A stretch of DNA of 64,000 bases from JAGPCK01 sp041675505 (lineage in GTDB: Bacteria; Bacteroidota; Bacteroidia; UKL13-3), in assembly GCA_041675505.1 (NCBI GenBank), contig JBAYTR010000004.1, positions 189,378 to 253,377 on the forward strand, written 5' to 3'. Under the pieces are notes generated by a model, which worked only from the letters and a program-made list of their open reading frames with translations, did no database searches and was not told the origin of the DNA. Position numbers and translations under genes: made by a program. Positions 62,482 to 64,000 of the stretch are shown in pieces. How positions within the stretch are numbered: the first letter of the stretch is position 1; every line of letters begins with the position of its first letter.

Positions 62482-63338
62482 ATCCCGCTTACCCTCCTCT
62501 GGTTAATTTTATGATTGTGGGAGCTGCTAAAAGCGGCACAACCAGTCTGGCCCGCTTGCTTGCACTACACCCGTCAATATGTATCAGTGACCCGAAAGAG
62601 ATTTATTATTTCAATAAAACCATTGACTGGGATAATCCTGAAAAACTAAGAAATTACCACAGTCATTTCCATAACACCACCAATAAAATTGTGGGAGAAG
62701 CATCCACTCTTTATTCAGACTTCCCTAGATATCTGGACACTGAGCAGCGAATTTTTGCTTACAACCCCAACATGAAAATAATCTTCATTATGCGAAATCC
62801 TGTCGACAGAATTTATTCGCATTACAAGCATCTGTATGCCATGTCAAAACTACGTCTAAAAGTGAGTGAGATGGAAACTGAGCTGCTGAACGATCCGCTT
62901 TATGTGAACAGAAGCAAATACTACATGCAAATTTCTCCCTACATAAAACTATTCGGGAAGCAGAGTGTGCACCTTTGTTTTTTTGAGGACTATAAAGAAA
63001 ATCCGGCAGGTGTGTTAGATGATATCCTGGAATTTCTTGGTGCTGAAAAAGGGTTCTTTCACCGGGGTGACTTTAACTTCCACCACAACCCTTCAGAAAA
63101 GCTAAGGATACTTACCCCTTTCGGGCAGACAATCGCTTCATTACCAATAATTAAATTTTTGCCTCGCGGTTTTAAATGGAAATTCAGACGCCCGTTTGAA
63201 CGTAAAATGATTAAGTTCCCTGAGATGTCTGATCAGATTAAGGAACATTTGTTAAGAGCATTGGAAACAGATCTCGGATACTTGAGCACCATTACTCACA
63301 AAGACATCTATAAAATGTGGAAAATCGGCAAGATTTGA
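62478..63338 (+). CDS. PAPS-dependent sulfotransferase
   Basis: This 286-aa cytoplasmic-type sulfotransferase has a 5'-phosphosulfate-binding loop FMIVGAAKSGTTSLARLL at the N-terminus, a DPKEIYYF motif, and 3'-phosphate-binding IFIMRNPVDRIYSHYKH (about 100-120). It transfers sulfate from PAPS to an acceptor, here probably a sugar of the exopolysaccharide or its lipid-linked unit, since it is the fifth gene of the operon and overlaps the glycosyltransferase. Sulfated capsule or exopolysaccharide is thus predicted. No PAPS-synthesis genes are in the window. Confidence 0.9.
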   Translation: MNPAYPPLVNFMIVGAAKSGTTSLARLLALHPSICISDPKEIYYFNKTIDWDNPEKLRNYHSHFHNTTNKIVGEASTLYSDFPRYLDTEQRIFAYNPNMKIIFIMRNPVDRIYSHYKHLYAMSKLRLKVSEMETELLNDPLYVNRSKYYMQISPYIKLFGKQSVHLCFFEDYKENPAGVLDDILEFLGAEKGFFHRGDFNFHHNPSEKLRILTPFGQTIASLPIIKFLPRGFKWKFRRPFERKMIKFPEMSDQIKEHLLRALETDLGYLSTITHKDIYKMWKIGKI

Positions 63339-63417
63339 ACGAAAAAAATAGGCCGTTTAGACATTTTTATTGTTAGATTTGTGTGTTTAACAAAATGCCC
63401 AAATCAAGCCGCCCGCT

Positions 63418-64000
63418 ATGACTAAATTATTCAACTACCCCCTTTTATTCATATTTTCCTTATTCTTCAGTAATATATGTTTTGCGCAAAGTACAGGTGA
63501 CTTTCGCTCTAAAACTGACGGAGACTGGAGTTCAACTGCTACCTGGGAAATTTTTGATGGTGCCATTTGGAACAATGCCGCATCTTTACCCAACAGTTCC
63601 ACATCTGTTTACATTCAGGATGAAGATTCCGTTGTGCTTACGGGCAACGCAGCCTGCAAAGACCTGCACCTGAACAGCGATATCACTCAGGGTGATGTAG
63701 GACGTATCAATACACAAACATTCACCCTGGCTGTTAACGGAAAAATAAGAGCATATACGGCAGCTAAAAATACTATTCCGGGCACTGCAACTTCCAACGC
63801 ACATAATGCTTCTGCATTTATCACCACAGGTTCAGGTGGTAAAATTCAGTTTGTGGGTACTACCAGAGATGTGTTTGTTGCCGGTGAGTGGGCTTCGCCT
63901 ACCAACAACTTTGGATGGAGTTTGGAGTTTGCCATGAACAGCGCTACCGATACTGCCAAAATTAATACCAACCTCAGAGCAGGAAGTATTACCATTGCCT
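63418..64000 (+). CDS. Large secreted protein, N-terminal part (runs off the window), paralogue of the 37762 gene
   Basis: An open frame runs from ATG 63418 to the window end (194 codons). It has a signal peptide (LFNYPLLFIFSLFFSNICFAQ), then GDFRSKTDGDWSSTATWEIF, DEDSVVLTGNAACKDLHLNS, VGRINTQTFTL and IRAYTAAKNTIPGTATSNAH. This parallels the start of the frameshifted gene (37762, minus strand) residue for residue over about 170 aa with roughly three-quarters identity by eye. Gene copy orientation is inverted. A TAGATTTG -7 box lies at 63374-63381. Downstream content, including a probable T9SS tail, is outside the window. Confidence 0.85.
   Translation, partial: MTKLFNYPLLFIFSLFFSNICFAQSTGDFRSKTDGDWSSTATWEIFDGAIWNNAASLPNSSTSVYIQDEDSVVLTGNAACKDLHLNSDITQGDVGRINTQTFTLAVNGKIRAYTAAKNTIPGTATSNAHNASAFITTGSGGKIQFVGTTRDVFVAGEWASPTNNFGWSLEFAMNSATDTAKINTNLRAGSITIA

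Overview
The window is chromosomal DNA of a member of the Bacteroidota, probably an environmental Chitinophagia, Sphingobacteriia or Flavobacteriia relative. Four observations support this. Several long secreted proteins carry type IX secretion system (T9SS) C-terminal sorting domains. Promoter -7 boxes fit TAnnTTTG. There is a PorE-like TPR/beta-propeller/OmpA protein. The CRISPR repeats are 47 nt long and begin GTTGTG on the crRNA strand, as in Bacteroidota type II-C systems.

1-9.7 kb is an accessory island holding a type II-C CRISPR-Cas9 system in an unusual layout: cas1-cas2, a 16-repeat array, a PIN toxin/antitoxin unit with a small third ORF, a repeat fragment, a tandem repeat plus lipoprotein gene, a one-spacer mini-array, cas9 on the opposite strand, and a divergent tracrRNA with its own consensus promoter. 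The anti-repeat pairs with the repeat over 8 + 15 bp around an AA/AA internal loop. Each repeat contains a Bacteroidota-type promoter pointing into the adjacent spacer. The mini-array therefore looks like a self-contained single-crRNA gene. The arrangement reads most simply as one array reaching to cas9 that was later split by two cargo segments. The island is bounded by two 76-nt direct repeats (about 91% identical), and a broken copy of the tracrRNA tail lies outside the right one.

9.7-26.7 kb is mostly housekeeping: a MoxR-like ATPase/VWA pair, an exo/endonuclease/phosphatase-family protein, ppk1, rarD, the RNase P RNA gene, an NtrC-type regulator, a Sua5/TsaC-type enzyme, a tiny T9SS-tail protein, lepA, folD, queE, the PorE-like protein, an ArsC-family protein and trmN6. 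26.7-39.9 kb is a minus-strand block of large secreted proteins around rlmH and clpC. One of these secreted-protein genes is frameshifted. At about 40.1 kb gene direction switches, next to a cluster of DnaA-box-like sites directly upstream of dnaB, which is a candidate replication origin or DnaA-controlled promoter.

40.3-56.6 kb is largely plus-strand: dnaB, etfBA, a bifunctional-nuclease-family gene, nupC, holA, a sialidase-like T9SS protein, a DPP-IV-type peptidase and two POT peptide transporters, with a glcD-type oxidase on the other strand. The peptidase and transporters together suggest peptide scavenging. 56.7-63.3 kb begins an exopolysaccharide/capsule operon (OPX lipoprotein, Wzc-type tyrosine kinase with a (YG)12 tail, UDP-sugar dehydrogenase, glycosyltransferase, sulfotransferase), with translationally coupled starts. 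The window ends inside a paralogue of the frameshifted secreted-protein gene, in inverted orientation to it. No tRNA, 16S/23S rRNA or insertion sequence was recognised. Identifications rest on reading motifs in the sequence; no database search was possible.
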